A model generated the notes under the pieces. The model made no database searches, was not told where the DNA came from, and saw only the letters and a program-made list of their open reading frames with translations. Source: Exobasidium rhododendri (lineage: Eukaryota; Basidiomycota; Exobasidiomycetes; Exobasidiales; Exobasidiaceae). From it: 64,000 nucleotides of DNA. The translations under genes and the position numbers were made by a program. The stretch is taken from contig CP110632.1 in assembly GCA_026210745.1 (NCBI GenBank), forward strand, positions 2,603,001-2,667,000, in the 5' to 3' direction. This document shows, one piece after another, positions 1-11,121 of the stretch; the first letter of the stretch is position 1; each line of letters opens with the position of its first letter.

Positions 1-1569
1 GTCGTTGGTAACGTCAATCTCCTGTTGCGCGTTCTCCATCAGATCGTCGTTGTCGTCTCTGTCGTCATCATCGTCTTCAATCTCACTGTCGTCACTGTCA
101 TCCTCCAATTGGGCTCGTGCAAGCGTGGCAGGATCCCATTTCTCCAAGACGCCAGAAGAGAGAGTGCGAGGTATGCTCTCTTCAAGACCATGTCCTTCCA
201 TCTTGTTCATCTTGTCACTAGTATACGAAGAAAACGTGGTAGCGCCTTCTAGGTGTTGTACAGGTATTTGATTCATTCCCTCGATTGGAGAACTTGGATC
301 GTGAATATTTTGGTCCGTGGCTAGAGCCTTGTGTCCTGTCCTTCTGGCAACGTAATTTCGGGCAAGGCCGTGCAAGAGAAGGATTACTATGAGACCTCCC
401 GAAACGGTAATTCCTATCAAACTGTACAACGGAGCCTTTCTGTGAACTTTTGCAGGTGATATGGCAAGAGTAGCTGCTTGTGGAAAGGCAGTGCTACCAC
501 GTAGGGTCACATCCTCGGTGCTACACTGACCAATACCTGACGCGGCTGCACACTGGGCAACAAAGTCTTCTTCTCGAGCTGAGAGACTACTATTGAAGAA
601 GAATCTGGCATATTGGACTCTACCGACCTGAACAGCGTGCTGAGGCGGCCCTTCTGATGATGTCGGATCACCGTCACTCCAATGACGAAACGAGATAGGA
701 ACTGGTGTGGAAGGAACAGTATGCGTGCTATCCTCCGTGACAAGAAGTGTAGAAGACGACAGGTTGGTGTTGTTGTTGCCATAGAGGATCGTATCAGATG
801 TCCAATCGAATCGATGTTCCAAGAATCCATCCACACTGCTCCCCGACAGAGTAGAGATCGGCAGCTTCACAGGATTGGCGCTGGTGCCTTGTGCGGAATA
901 CGACCACTGAAGGGTCGAGTCTTCGCTTTGGTCTGCCATGAACAAGCCAATGTCGATCGTCTCCGATACATTGTATCTAGCGGACATTTGGAACCCAGTG
1001 CCAGCGTCACGGCCAAACGTCGAATTCATCGAAGCTCTGAAAGAACCATACAATATGTCTCGTCTTCTAGTGACGACTGCCGGGCATTGTTTCCGTCAGT
1101 ACATGGAAATTCATCACCCCCAACCCTATTCACTGCTACTCGCACACTCGTTTTCTCACTCACATTCAGCTCCATAGACGATTCTGCTCTTCATTTCTGC
1201 TGGCTGCACATACATTTCCAGCTGCGAATTTTGAATCTGCGTGTTATTGAGCAGGACACCACTACGATACGTTGCGCCGAATGCGTCTTCCCACTTGTCA
1301 AGTTGCCCTCCAATGTTGCTCCAGTCTTGCGTACCATTACCTGTCACACCGGCTCCATTCTGACCATCAGAGTAAGGAGAAGAAGCTGGCACAGCAACGA
1401 TATCCGTACTTGCATCTGTCTCGTTGAAGTAGGTGAAGATGGCATCCGTCCATACGGCTCCCGTGCTAGGATCGGTGTATCCACAAGGACAATCTGCTGC
1501 GCCTACTCCATCGCAAGCCAGCGTGATCAGCAACAAAAATGCAGTGAACACGAGTAATGTCCTCGTCAT
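1..1569 (-). CDS. GH16-like (concanavalin A-like) single-pass membrane protein, 3' end outside window
   Basis: The ATG at 1569 opens a secretory signal peptide (hydrophobic LLVFTAFLLLITLACDG) followed by a Cys-containing start (DCPCGY) and a concanavalin A-like fold region. Exons are 1569-1164 and 1076-1; the 87-nt intron has a GTGAGT donor and CAG acceptor and keeps phase 1. Exon 2 carries the rest of the jelly-roll (ILYGSFRASM, GTGFQMSARYN, EHRFDWTSDTILYGNN), then a Cys-containing linker and a transmembrane helix near residues 352-372. An acidic, Asp/Glu-rich cytosolic tail is still open at base 1. The family resembles fungal GH16-like proteins, but I do not see the GH16 catalytic E-x-D-x-x-E motif: the matching strand reads ETIDIGLF. 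It may bind glucan rather than cut it. Role: inferred cell-surface glycan binding or remodelling. Confidence 0.75.
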
Positions 1570-2542
1570 ACTAGGCTATCGATTTGACAAGGTGAGGACC
1601 GCAAAATCGAGGCTAAAGACGGGAGGATGAAGAGGCTGTTGACTGGGGTGCCGTGGTATGGCTGTCGCGCTCGCTCACGAGAATTCCACTGTAAGGCTTG
1701 GACTTCGACGAAGCTCTTCAAGCTGGAAAATCGGGAAAAAGGGCGCAGATTTTGCAGATCAGAATTCCCAGACCTTGCTTGGACTTGGTGTGCAATCCCA
1801 CGTTTCTCACCTCAAAGCCCGGGAAAGACGACCTTCACCAGCGACGTGCCGATGAAGACGGCAATTTGCTTTCAACGTTCACAGGCGTCAGTCCTGACCG
1901 ACATAGGGAGTTGGGGAGTCTCCTTTCTGCATCTGTCTGCCGTTGCGTGGACCCTCCCTTCGGAAAGCCGTTTCGGTGTGCATATTCGGGCTGCACAATG
2001 AGCAGCCAGATTGTGACCTCTGATCCTGACTACTAGTCCCTGCATTAACAACGACACGTCCAAACGCTTTTTGTGAAACAGCGAAAAGCAAATAAAAGCC
2101 CGTGTCGTGCGATCGGAATCAGCGCCCCCACCCCCCTGGATATGCTGCAACACGTCATGAAAGATTTTTTAAACTTTCTTTGTCCGAGCGAACCGAACAA
2201 CAAATAGCCCACACCCAGGTTTTGCACTGATTTCGGGATTGCGAAGAGCAGGCTAGAGCAGAGCAAGTGTGGATTTCGAAGGGGGGGGGGGACATCTCAC
2301 AGGCGAGCAGTGGAGGACTGCGAGAGAGGGAAAAGAGGGAGGGACACCTTGATTGAGGATTATTTTTGCTTTCCTTGAATCTGGCAACAGCAGGTGGCAG
2401 GGTATGCAGCGACCTTGAAGGAGAGGTCTCGTGATTGATGTAGACAGTGGGCTTGCCCTCTTGACTGATCATCTGTCACGCCTGGCCAATTCTAATCAGC
2501 CTTGGACGTCGACGTATCACACAACATCTTCTCTGGCCAGCA
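1570..2542. other. Divergent promoter region, GH16-like gene / GT2 gene
   Basis: No ORF here has family features or plausible splice structure. It separates two divergently transcribed genes and should hold both promoters. It contains an 11-base G run at 2281-2291 and purine-rich stretches around 2310-2345. I see no clear TATA box. Confidence 0.5.
2281..2291. repeat. Poly-G tract, 11 bases
   Basis: Uninterrupted run of 11 G between the divergent genes. It is one of several long G/C homopolymers in non-coding parts of the window. Confidence 0.95.
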
Positions 2543-4105
2543 ATGAAGAAATCATCAGTCAGCTCACTTGGCACTTCGTTCTCGAAAGTAGTGACTGAAT
2601 GTGAGTAGACCGGACGCATCCCAAGGGGCCATTGGACACGATGCTGATGCGCCTGCTTACTACCCTTCTCAGGGACGCCGTTGATATTGACGATCTGTTA
2701 CTGCGTCTTCACCTTCTTTGCCTACATTGCGATACCTTCCATCGCACACTCGATTCTTTGGTATATCCTGGCCTTGTTGCAGACACTCGTCTCCTTGACT
2801 GTCTTGACGGAGGGGTTGCAGTCGATCTCCGTGAACGTCAAAGCTCGAAGGGAAGGACGAAAGGCAGCAAAGATCGAGGATTACCCTCCAGTCGACGCTA
2901 AGAGATGTCCTCACATTGATGTTGTCTTGGTAGCATTCCTTCCGAACGAACAGGATATTGTTGTCAGTCAAGCAAAGTATGCAGCAAGGGAGCTCCACTA
3001 TCCAAAGGGAAAGTTCACTGTCAACGTCGTCTACAATACACCGTATGATATTCCAGGAGTGGAAGAGGAAATGAGGATGCTGGCATTGGAGAACAAACAC
3101 GTTCGTATTATAAAGGTAGATGGAAGTACGTCCAAGGCGGAAAACATCAATCACTTCTTAAAGCTGAAAGATACAAGGGGGGAAATAACGTCTGTGCTCG
3201 ACACGGACCACTTTTGTGAGCCCAACGCCCTTCGATGGATTGCCCATCGATTCTCTAAAGGGGACGTCGATATTATTCAAGGAAGATGCTGTATCTACAA
3301 CGTCAAGGAGACTTGGCTCACACGCATGGTCGCCGCTGAATTTGACACCATCTACGGCGTCTTTCATCCAGGAAGGGCGAATTTACACGGATATGGCTTG
3401 TTCGGAGGAAGTAACGGACATTGGAACTCGACGCTGCTTCGAACGCTCAAGATGGACGAAAAGATGCTGACGGAAGACATCGACAGCACCTTGCGAGCCC
3501 TCACATCGCAAGCTCGTGTAGCCTACGACTTGAAGATTATTTCGTACGAATTAGCGCCCACCACATTGTATGCGTTGGTCAAGCAACGGCTAAGATGGTC
3601 TCAAGGATGGACTCAAGTCACCATAAAGCATACTATCCCTGCCATGAAGAGAGGTGCATTTGGAAGCTACTGGAGATCAAGACTTGGCCTGTTCTTCTTA
3701 TTGACATTTCGGGAAGTATACTTTCATCTTTTGTTTCAACTGTTCTGGTTGATCTTTTCCAGTTTTGTGACAAACGTACCTAGTAGCTGGAGTCAGCTCT
3801 ACAGAAGCTTTGTTGGATTCAAGTTGTCTGTATGGATGTTGGTCATCAATCTACTTTGCATCTTTGTCTCTACTTGCATCACTTTACGAAACAAGTCTGC
3901 CTTTGTCAGTTCGAGTCATATCATCACGTTTGGCATCGCTTCGCCCTTCTACTTCACCATAGTCAGCTTCATGGCAATCTTTGGGCATTTCAGAGAATTT
4001 GCAGGCTACAAGCGTTGGAACGTTACCGCTCGACGACCCCAACAGACCAGGCGACCTTCCAACAGAAGAACTCTCTCGGGTCAATCTTACGTGACGGAGC
4101 GATAG
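2543..4105 (+). CDS. Membrane GT2 polysaccharide synthase-like glycosyltransferase
   Basis: Predicted processive family-2 glycosyltransferase polymerising an unidentified extracellular polysaccharide from a UDP-sugar at the plasma membrane. Exons are 2543-2600 and 2673-4105 (496 aa). I chose the ATG at 2543 because the GTGAGT donor at 2601 and CTCAG acceptor join it in frame to the long ORF, giving the N-terminus MKKSSVSSLG. Seen in order: N-terminal membrane segments (ILTICYCVFTFFAYIAI), a GT-A core with DTDH (about residue 195), GGSNGHW, TEDID (about 286) and QRLRW (about 324, the QxxRW signature), then C-terminal membrane helices. This is the D,D,D,QxxRW set of cellulose/hyaluronan/chitin synthase relatives. 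It is much shorter than true chitin synthases and resembles the short fungal GT2 proteins linked to hyphal growth. The sugar is unknown. It converges with the acyltransferase gene, 182 bp apart. Confidence 0.85.
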
Positions 4106-4287
4106 GCCTTCCTCCTTCCTCTCCCTTTCCCGTCAACTTTCCAGTTCCCCACCCTGTATCTTATATCTTCTCAATTCTTTTCCTCTCAATATCAGCATGA
4201 ACACCGGTGACACACACATGACACGACAATATACAGTGAGATTTAAATACGAGTACACTACACGTTCAGAGAGAATCTCCCGACGAT

Positions 4288-5796
4288 CTAAGGCAGTCTC
4301 ATCCATGCAAAGAGCCATCTCGATGCAATGATTGTACCGATTTCTATCGACCAGTGTGCAGCTTCGGCCACCAGGATGGCAACAGGAACACATGAGAGGA
4401 ACAGTATCGCAAGGAGAGCGGCTGGATTGGTAATGTTATGCTGCTGAACCATCTGATTGTGGATATACGCACCTAGAGAAGTGTATATGCTTCCTGAAGT
4501 CAACATGATCGAGTAGGAAAGGCGTCCAACGTGCTTGAGGAGTGCATTGTCCAGTATCGATTGTAGCTTGGGCAAGAGCTCCACCGTGAGAAGCAAGCCA
4601 GTCACGACCATCCAATCGTCGATACGAGGAAACGGAGTGATGCCAGAATCAAGATTGCGGACTAGACCAGCTGTAAGGATGTCGGTATGAGCGACATACT
4701 CATGATCACGGTAGGATGGGAAAGACATCCACAGGAACTTTTGCAGTACTCCGATTAGGCACACAGATACGGCAGGCACCCAGATGGGAATACGACACAG
4801 TACACTGCCATTCTTTCTCCATCGAAGGGGAAAGGAGGAAGGTACGATTGAAGCATAGACCGTAGCGAACTCGCAGACGAGTAGGCCAGTCATGGAGTAC
4901 CAAGCCCAGCTTCCCACCCAATAACAGAGCAAAGCGAATCCTACATAGCCGACAATCTTTGCATGAAGTCGAGTATACGGCAAGATGTAGGCCAAAGTGA
5001 CGCAGGTATACGTCTGTTGGAAGATGATTGGTAAGATCCAAGCGATTCCTGCTGGCTGTATGAAAGCAAAAGCTCGATCGTAGTAGGAGAAATCGTAATC
5101 GGCGAAGAAGAAAGCTACGAGGGAATTAAAGTACTCTATCGGCGAGATCCAGATTGGGGCAGGGTAGGCAAGATTACTCTGTAGCGATTGGGCCATGCTG
5201 ATTCCAGGTGTGAAAGCGCCAGTGACGCTGAGAATAGAGGCGAAAGTAAGACCAAGAATGGCAGGCACTAAGAGTCGAAAAGGTCGACGAAATGCTGCAC
5301 CAGCCAGAGGAATAGCTGCTCTACGCTCGATGTAAGCTGATGCGAAGGCAAAGGGGGGAGAAGAATTAGCATCCTGAGAAAGTGCTGCACTGCCTCAGCG
5401 ACGGGATTTCAGCTCACTCTGTAAGACTACTCTGCCGGAGAAGATGATGTAGAAATGAGGTGTCAAGGTCGAATTCCAAAAGATAGGAGCCATGACTTTT
5501 CGAAGGGTGTTTTGCCAAGCTGGTGCTGCTATGACAAAAGCGGAAGGAATCACCCCGTCTCTATCGGTATCTGTCTGGATGGCGGGTGCAAACACTCGAA
5601 AGAAAATCAAGAGTAGCGTGAAGACGGTAAAGATGCCGCGAAGACCTTCGAGGTAGCCAGTCCTGCTACCGAACGATCTTCCCATGTCGTTCTGCGCATC
5701 TTTCACAAAGGCCAGAGGTGTGACATGGAATCGTTCCTTGCCTTGGAGCACCACCTTCTCCTCTACTGTCCTTTCTTGATATGGAGATAATTCCAT
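4288..5796 (-). CDS. Acyltransferase-3 family membrane O-acyltransferase
   Basis: Integral membrane acyltransferase of the Acyl_transf_3 family, which typically moves acetyl or other acyl groups onto extracellular sugars. Exons are 5796-5418 and 5336-4288 (475 aa). The 81-nt intron (GTGAGC...CAG) restores the family's conserved stretch YIERRAAIPLAG-FRRPFRLLVP. N-terminal hallmarks are LEGLRGIFTVFTLLL and HFYIIFSGRVVL; about eight to ten hydrophobic segments follow. The frame is open upstream to 5907 without an ATG, so I take the first ATG (5796, MELSPYQERT). It lies tail-to-tail with the GT2 synthase, so modification of that polymer is a reasonable inference, but the family also acts on lipids and other small molecules. 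Confidence 0.82.
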
Positions 5797-7219
5797 CTTG
5801 ACTGAGACTTCTCGAAGAGGATAGGAAGAAGCTAGACGGATATCTGTGTCGTTGCTTGCGAAGATATGAGAGGCCAAAATGCGCTCAAGGAGAGGTGCGC
5901 CGTACAAAGCACTCGATCACACGTGAAGAGGCGCCCATCGTCTCTCTTCTCCTCTCTTATCCTCTCCGGACCTCCTCACACGGTGATGTCTGCTTGATGA
6001 TTTCATCGTAGATTCAAGAGTGTGGCCAGAGTGCGAGAAAAGGGGGAGCCCTTTTGCAAAGCAAGGTCGAGCATGGGAGATGGATTGAATTTCCCTTGCA
6101 CCCAGTTGTTGGATCCTTACCTCTATCTAACGTGTTGCAAGACCGTAGGGAAGCCGAACGTTGAGAATAACAACTAAAGATGACATTTGATGGCCCGGCA
6201 TACTAGCTTCCTTTTCCTCGGAAGTGCGCTGACGCTGCTGCAGTTCCCTGTCCTCCCTGTCCTCCCTCTATTTTCAATTTGTAGTGAAAATAGCATCGAC
6301 GCGCGTCTGATTTCGCTCCAAGGGTACACCCGCTCGCTTTGACTTTGATTACACACACACGCATACACTCCACTCGCTCACCCTAGGTGAAAGCAACAGA
6401 GTTTCGTTCGAGCGCAGCAACGATTTTTGAAGTTTGTATGCGTCCTGTAGCCGAGGGAAGACAGACAGAGTGGAGCCCGAACGTGTGCGACCCTTATACA
6501 TTCAATGAGTCAGGTAGCTTTCTCAATGCGACAACAGAGAGGGTGGGAGCGTGGGAATCGAGGAGCAGTCACTCGAAGGCGACGAATAACTTTCCTCTCC
6601 CGTCCAACCAACACCTGATGCAGTGTTACACGCACGCACGCACGCACTGCAACACCCTTGAGTAAGATTAGGGGGAAGATACGAACTGAAGCAGGCCGAC
6701 GCGCCGATTGAAGAGATAGAGTTTTGTTGCTTCTTCGCCTTGCAATTTCTAGATTTGTACTTTCCTAATTTGAAAAAAAGAAGTCGGAAATAGCCCGTCC
6801 AATGTAATACATATATATTCGCCGAAGCAATTACAGTGCCGTACTGTTGCTGAGATTGGATTAAATTAAGAAAATGTAGAAATTACAGTCTCCATAAATC
6901 GCATCCGTCGTTAGTTACCTGTGCAAAGTAGACATGTCTCGAAATGGGAAGTTTTGGTCTCTAGCTTCCTTGGCGGGAAGGGGCTCAGTGGGACCTAGAC
7001 TGCGATGAGGCAATCTAGCCCCCTTGTGTAAGGCAAAAGTTTTGAGCTGGGAAAAGGGTACGTTAGTAGCGCCGGTTCCTATCTTCTGGCTGAAGTAGCT
7101 TGTATTTCGTGTGTGTTTGTTGTCGGCGGCTGCTCTTAGGACCTCAACGTCTGTCGTTCCCTTCGTCTCCATCACCACAAACACACACGCCCAGAGATCT
7201 ACTGAGAGAAGACACAGAG
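5797..7219. other. Divergent intergenic region, acyltransferase / GH30
   Basis: No supportable gene. Short repeats are visible: CTGTCCTCC repeats near 6247-6270, an ACACACAC run near 6350-6360 and a GCAC tetranucleotide run near 6630-6648. An AT-rich part (about 6730-6900) includes an ATATATAT-type stretch near 6810-6820. It should hold promoters for both neighbours. Confidence 0.45.
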
Positions 7220-9132
7220 ATGGAGTCTGGCTTTACTACACCCAACTCGGAGCAAGAGAAGCAACAGTTGCACTCGCAAGATGCAGTCACACGCAGAAGT
7301 GTAAGTTTCATGCGATGCTACCCGTATGTTTCCCCACTGTTGCGGATGCTCACATTGCTTCTTTCCACTGCTCTAGCACAAGAAGAGGAATATCATCATT
7401 GCAGTTGTAGTAACATTGGTGATAGTCATTGCTGTGAGTTGCTTCTGCGTGCGCTAAGAAGGGATCGGCTGCTAATATCGTTCCTTATACCGGCCAAATC
7501 TTCCGCATCAGCTCGCCGTCGGACTCGGTGTTGGCCTTACAAGAAATCGCAGTAAAGCTGCTACAGACACCTTGCCAAGTCTAGGCGAGGATGCTAGCGA
7601 GGCTGGCTTGCATCAGAGTGGACAATACTTTGTGAGTGGCACATCTTTCTCCCGCTTCGGGAGGCTCCTCTCGTGGTGTTCCCGAATTCCTGATCCCGAT
7701 GTCATTTTCTTCGCAGACGTCCTACTCAGACTCAGACTCGCAATTCGAGTGGACGGAAAGTAACTTTACGCTGACGAGTGGCTCACCATCAGCAAGCAGT
7801 GTCAACCCTACGATTCTTTTGAACAACACGACACCTCGTCAGGCCATGGATGGGTTCGGTGCCTCGTTGACAGACTCGGCAGCGTCCTTGTTTGCCACAT
7901 TGAAGACCGACAACATCACGACGTACAACAGTGTCATGCAATATCTCTTCAATCAGAGGACTGGTCTCAACATTTTGCGTGTACCTATTGGAACGAGCGA
8001 CTTTAGTCCCGAGTCTCTTCAATACACCATGGCTGATCGACAGGGAGTTCAAGCTAACGTGAACGACACACAGGGCCCTTTGACGTTCTTCAATCTGAAC
8101 GGCTCGAGTACGTTCATTCTTCCCTTTCTGAAGGATGCCCTTGCTATCAATAAAGACCTGAAGATCAGTCTGCTTCCATGGAGTCCTCCCGCGTGGATGA
8201 AGAGCAACAAGTCTGTCAACGGTGGCTCTCTTCAGAATGGTGCTACGGGTGTCTTGGCTGAATACTTGGTCAAAACTGTTCAAGGGTTCCAATCAGAGCT
8301 TGGTGTCACACCGTGGGCTTTGAGTGTGCAGAACGAACCCAGCAATCCTACCGCATATCCATCCATGTCAATGACAAACGACTACGAGATTCCAGTACTC
8401 GCCATCCTACGAGGAAGATTGGCAGAAGTCGGTCTTGGCGGGGTGAAATTGTTCGGACACGAAGACAATTACGCTGGCTATTCGGATGCAGCTGCCCTGG
8501 TGTCTTACAACGAGTCGTCTCTCGATGGTATCTCATGGCATTGCTACAACGGTTCATCGAGCTTACTTGGCAGCTATGACAATGCCTTGGTCAACGTCAC
8601 CAACAGCGCCAAATCCCAGCACATGACAGAGTGTTCAGGGCAGGATGTGGTTGGATCGGCTTCTTCTACCAGCTTGAAGTGGTGGATGAACAACATCTTT
8701 TCTCAACCTCGACAAGGGATCTCTAGCATCGTTGTTTGGAATCTAGCGTTAGACAGCGACAGTGGACCTAGGTTGAAGCGAGCATATTGTACAGACTGTG
8801 CAGGCTCCATTCAGATCGACGGTGCTGCGATCAAGAGCAGTTTGCACGGTCTCCTATTGTCACATCACGCTACTGCTGCGTCTGATTTGACTCGCTTCGG
8901 TGGCTCGGCTGCTTCTAGGATTGACACTGGTGTGAGTGGAGACACAAACAATTGCATCGTCAGCACGCTTGCCTTCCAAGCATCGTGGAATAGTTCAAGC
9001 ACAGAAAGATATGGATTAGTCGTTCAGAACAATTGCTCTACATCGGTAGCGACTACCGTCTCGCTGAACAATCAACGAAACTTTGATGTCACGGTAGGAA
9101 ACGGTGTTACCACCATTGTCTTGACTGCATGA
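7220..9132 (+). CDS. Type II membrane-anchored GH30 beta-glycosidase
   Basis: Predicted glycoside hydrolase family 30 enzyme (beta-1,6-glucanase or glucosylceramidase-like) displayed on the outer face of the membrane. Exons are 7220-7300, 7377-7433, 7512-7631 and 7717-9132, all phase 0 (557 aa). The first three encode a short cytosolic tail, a KKR-flanked transmembrane anchor (NIIIAVVVTLVIVIALAVGLGVGL) and a Ser/Asp linker; the whole catalytic domain is in exon 4. Motifs: MDGFGASLTDS (barrel start), LPWSPPAWMK, WALSVQNEPSNP (acid/base Glu in NEP) and MTECSGQ (nucleophile Glu), then a C-terminal beta domain. There is no cleavable signal peptide, only the anchor. The substrate is not fixed by sequence; a fungal wall 1,6-glucan is my preference. 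Confidence 0.9.
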
Positions 9133-9165
9133 TCGATTTTCAAGGCGCTTCCATCCTTTGCTTTG

Positions 9166-9175
9166 CCCCCCCCCC
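9166..9175. repeat. Poly-C tract, 10 bases
   Basis: Run of 10 C about 35 bp past the GH30 stop codon, probably in its 3' UTR. Confidence 0.9.
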
Positions 9176-9345
9176 TTTTCACCGGAGGGTCACTTGTTAT
9201 TGTATTTATCTTCCATTGCCTGCTACATTCCCAATCGCATCAGGATAGTCTCTTCTCTACTTGCTTCTCGTTTGCTCAGTCTTTTCACTCTTCATGCATA
9301 TCCGAATGAGTTTATTATTAATTACAGCTAAGAGATAGCAGGGGA

Positions 9346-11121
9346 TCAGACTGAGCCGCGTTGTAAATGGAGAGACGCCATCTCGTTACAAGGATAGACA
9401 TGTTGGGTAAGGCTATTGTTCAATGGTAGACTAGACTTCCTCAGGTGAGGAATACTATGAGGGACACTTCGCATCACCGGCAGACTGTTCTCGAGTCCCT
9501 TTCCTTTAGCCCGTAGTCTTTGTTGCTCTCGTGCATCGAGATCTTGCAATCGCCTGCTTTCGACTTCGTCCATCGTAAAGGGTAGTTGCACAAGTCTCTC
9601 CTCGACATCGGTGGTGAAGAGAAATCGAGTATGCTCGACGTTATGATGACGTTCTTTGCTCCATCGACTGACGTGCAAGACTCGCTTCATGTGCTTTTCT
9701 ACACGACAAGACGCCAGGACCGGCACTCTTCTTTCCCGGCCCAAATTACCGTCCTGCGCTTGAGTAAAGATCGATTGGGCTGTCTCATAGATTGCCTGTG
9801 TGGCTCTGGATCTCAAGAAGCTCGCGTCTTTGCTACACTCGTCGTCTCCTTCTTCATCGGGACGAATGAGATCGTCGAGTGTGATACTTGGTAGCGATAG
9901 AGAGTCCATCTTTACATCGACGCAGAAAGCCCATTTGAATGCTCCCTTGCCATCACAAGACTTGCAGTCCAACTTGCCCGTGTTGTTGCACTTTATGCAG
10001 TTGATCTGACCGGTGGTGTTGCACTTCTTACATTCTCGCCCTTTAAAGTAGCCAGTACTACCACACCAAAAGCAATCCACCGCATCCAACCCACCACATC
10101 GAATGCAGTCCACCTCTCCTGCGTGACACTTTTTGCACTCGGCATCCAGTCTGTACTCTGGAAACTCAAACGTCTTCTTTCCACCCTTCTTCGCACCAAG
10201 CTCTAGTAGAGTACTGCCGTCAATCGGGAGCTCCCACGGGTCAATGACGGAGATCTCTGGCAATGACCGATGTTGTGCCTCGGTGTCCAACTCTCTGAGC
10301 TTGCTGTGCTTCTGCCAGAATGCCTTTCGTGACTCCAAGAGTATGGTGCCGTTGATGATGTAGCACGGCTCAGACTGGAGCACTCGAATACTCATCTCCT
10401 TTTCCATGTCTGATGAATGCGGTCCTCCAGCCAAGGGAGATAGTGCTCTGCTCAGCCTTTCTTTCATGAGACCAATCTCTGGAAGTTGGCCTTTTGTGAC
10501 TTCTTCGTAGATGATGTGCTCCGGTCGCAACTGCATGCGCAGGCGAGTCACCGGGCTGCCAGTCAAGGTCAAAACGCTACTTCTGCGTCTAGAGTGTGCT
10601 GCTGCTGCTGCTGCTGCTCCCGGCATTGGAGGAGACGGTACCACTGCAATAGCATCGGGATCGCGCATGTCCCTTCTCCCTCTCTCTGCTGAGCTTCTAT
10701 GGCTGTTCAAGGGTGAAGGTTGGAAGGAGGGAAAGGAACTGGACGATGATACGGTCTTTGGGCTAGCAGTGTAGGGCTTCCAATGCCCTGCGGTAGGTAG
10801 AGAAGTGCTAGGTAGAGAAGAGGAGGATGGGAGAGGTGGCATCGGTGCTGTGTGAGTTGTATTATCAGAGGAGACTGGCAGTGATAGCGAGACGAAGGAC
10901 GGTGTCGAAGCGGTGAATGAATCTGATTCTTCCGATTGATACTGCTCTTCCAGCCGTGGTGCGTCGTGTGAAGTAGGGCTGACGAATCTTTCATCATCGT
11001 TGGCTAGGTTCAAAGAAAACTTGAACATCTTTTCAAAGGGTTCCCGAGAGATGGCAGGGATCGTCGATAGCCATGGCGAGGACGAGTAGAAGGACTCTGC
11101 CGTCCTTTGATCATCGACCAT
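9346..11121 (-). CDS. SSUH2-like protein with DnaJ-type CxxC repeats
   Basis: 591-residue intronless protein starting at the ATG at 11121. The first 190 residues are Ser/Pro-rich and disordered, with a short Ala run coded by a GCA-type repeat. The middle matches the SSUH2 family: a region with TLLELGAKKG and FEFPEYRLDAECKKC, then repeated zinc-ribbon-like CxxC units (about residues 327-397: CHAGEVDCIRCGG, CFWCGSTG, CKKCNTTG, CIKCNNTG, CKSCDGKG). These CxxCxGxG units are like the DnaJ zinc domain, but there is no J domain. The C-terminal part (VPVLASCRVEKH and after) looks folded. The molecular role of SSUH2 proteins is not established; I infer only a zinc-binding intracellular protein. Confidence 0.8.
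   Translation of the reverse strand: MVDDQRTAESFYSSSPWLSTIPAISREPFEKMFKFSLNLANDDERFVSPTSHDAPRLEEQYQSEESDSFTASTPSFVSLSLPVSSDNTTHTAPMPPLPSSSSLPSTSLPTAGHWKPYTASPKTVSSSSSFPSFQPSPLNSHRSSAERGRRDMRDPDAIAVVPSPPMPGAAAAAAAHSRRRSSVLTLTGSPVTRLRMQLRPEHIIYEEVTKGQLPEIGLMKERLSRALSPLAGGPHSSDMEKEMSIRVLQSEPCYIINGTILLESRKAFWQKHSKLRELDTEAQHRSLPEISVIDPWELPIDGSTLLELGAKKGGKKTFEFPEYRLDAECKKCHAGEVDCIRCGGLDAVDCFWCGSTGYFKGRECKKCNTTGQINCIKCNNTGKLDCKSCDGKGAFKWAFCVDVKMDSLSLPSITLDDLIRPDEEGDDECSKDASFLRSRATQAIYETAQSIFTQAQDGNLGRERRVPVLASCRVEKHMKRVLHVSRWSKERHHNVEHTRFLFTTDVEERLVQLPFTMDEVESRRLQDLDAREQQRLRAKGKGLENSLPVMRSVPHSIPHLRKSSLPLNNSLTQHVYPCNEMASLHLQRGSV
10600..10618. repeat. Trinucleotide run coding poly-Ala in the SSUH2-like protein
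   Basis: Six consecutive CTG-type triplets on the + strand, read as Ala codons on the coding strand. It is a potentially length-variable microsatellite inside a disordered region. Confidence 0.8.

Noticed and set aside
682-1557. 291-codon + strand ORF opposite the GH16-like gene
   Set aside because: The minus strand has a signal peptide, spliced jelly-roll domain and transmembrane helix; the + ORF has no features and is a shadow.
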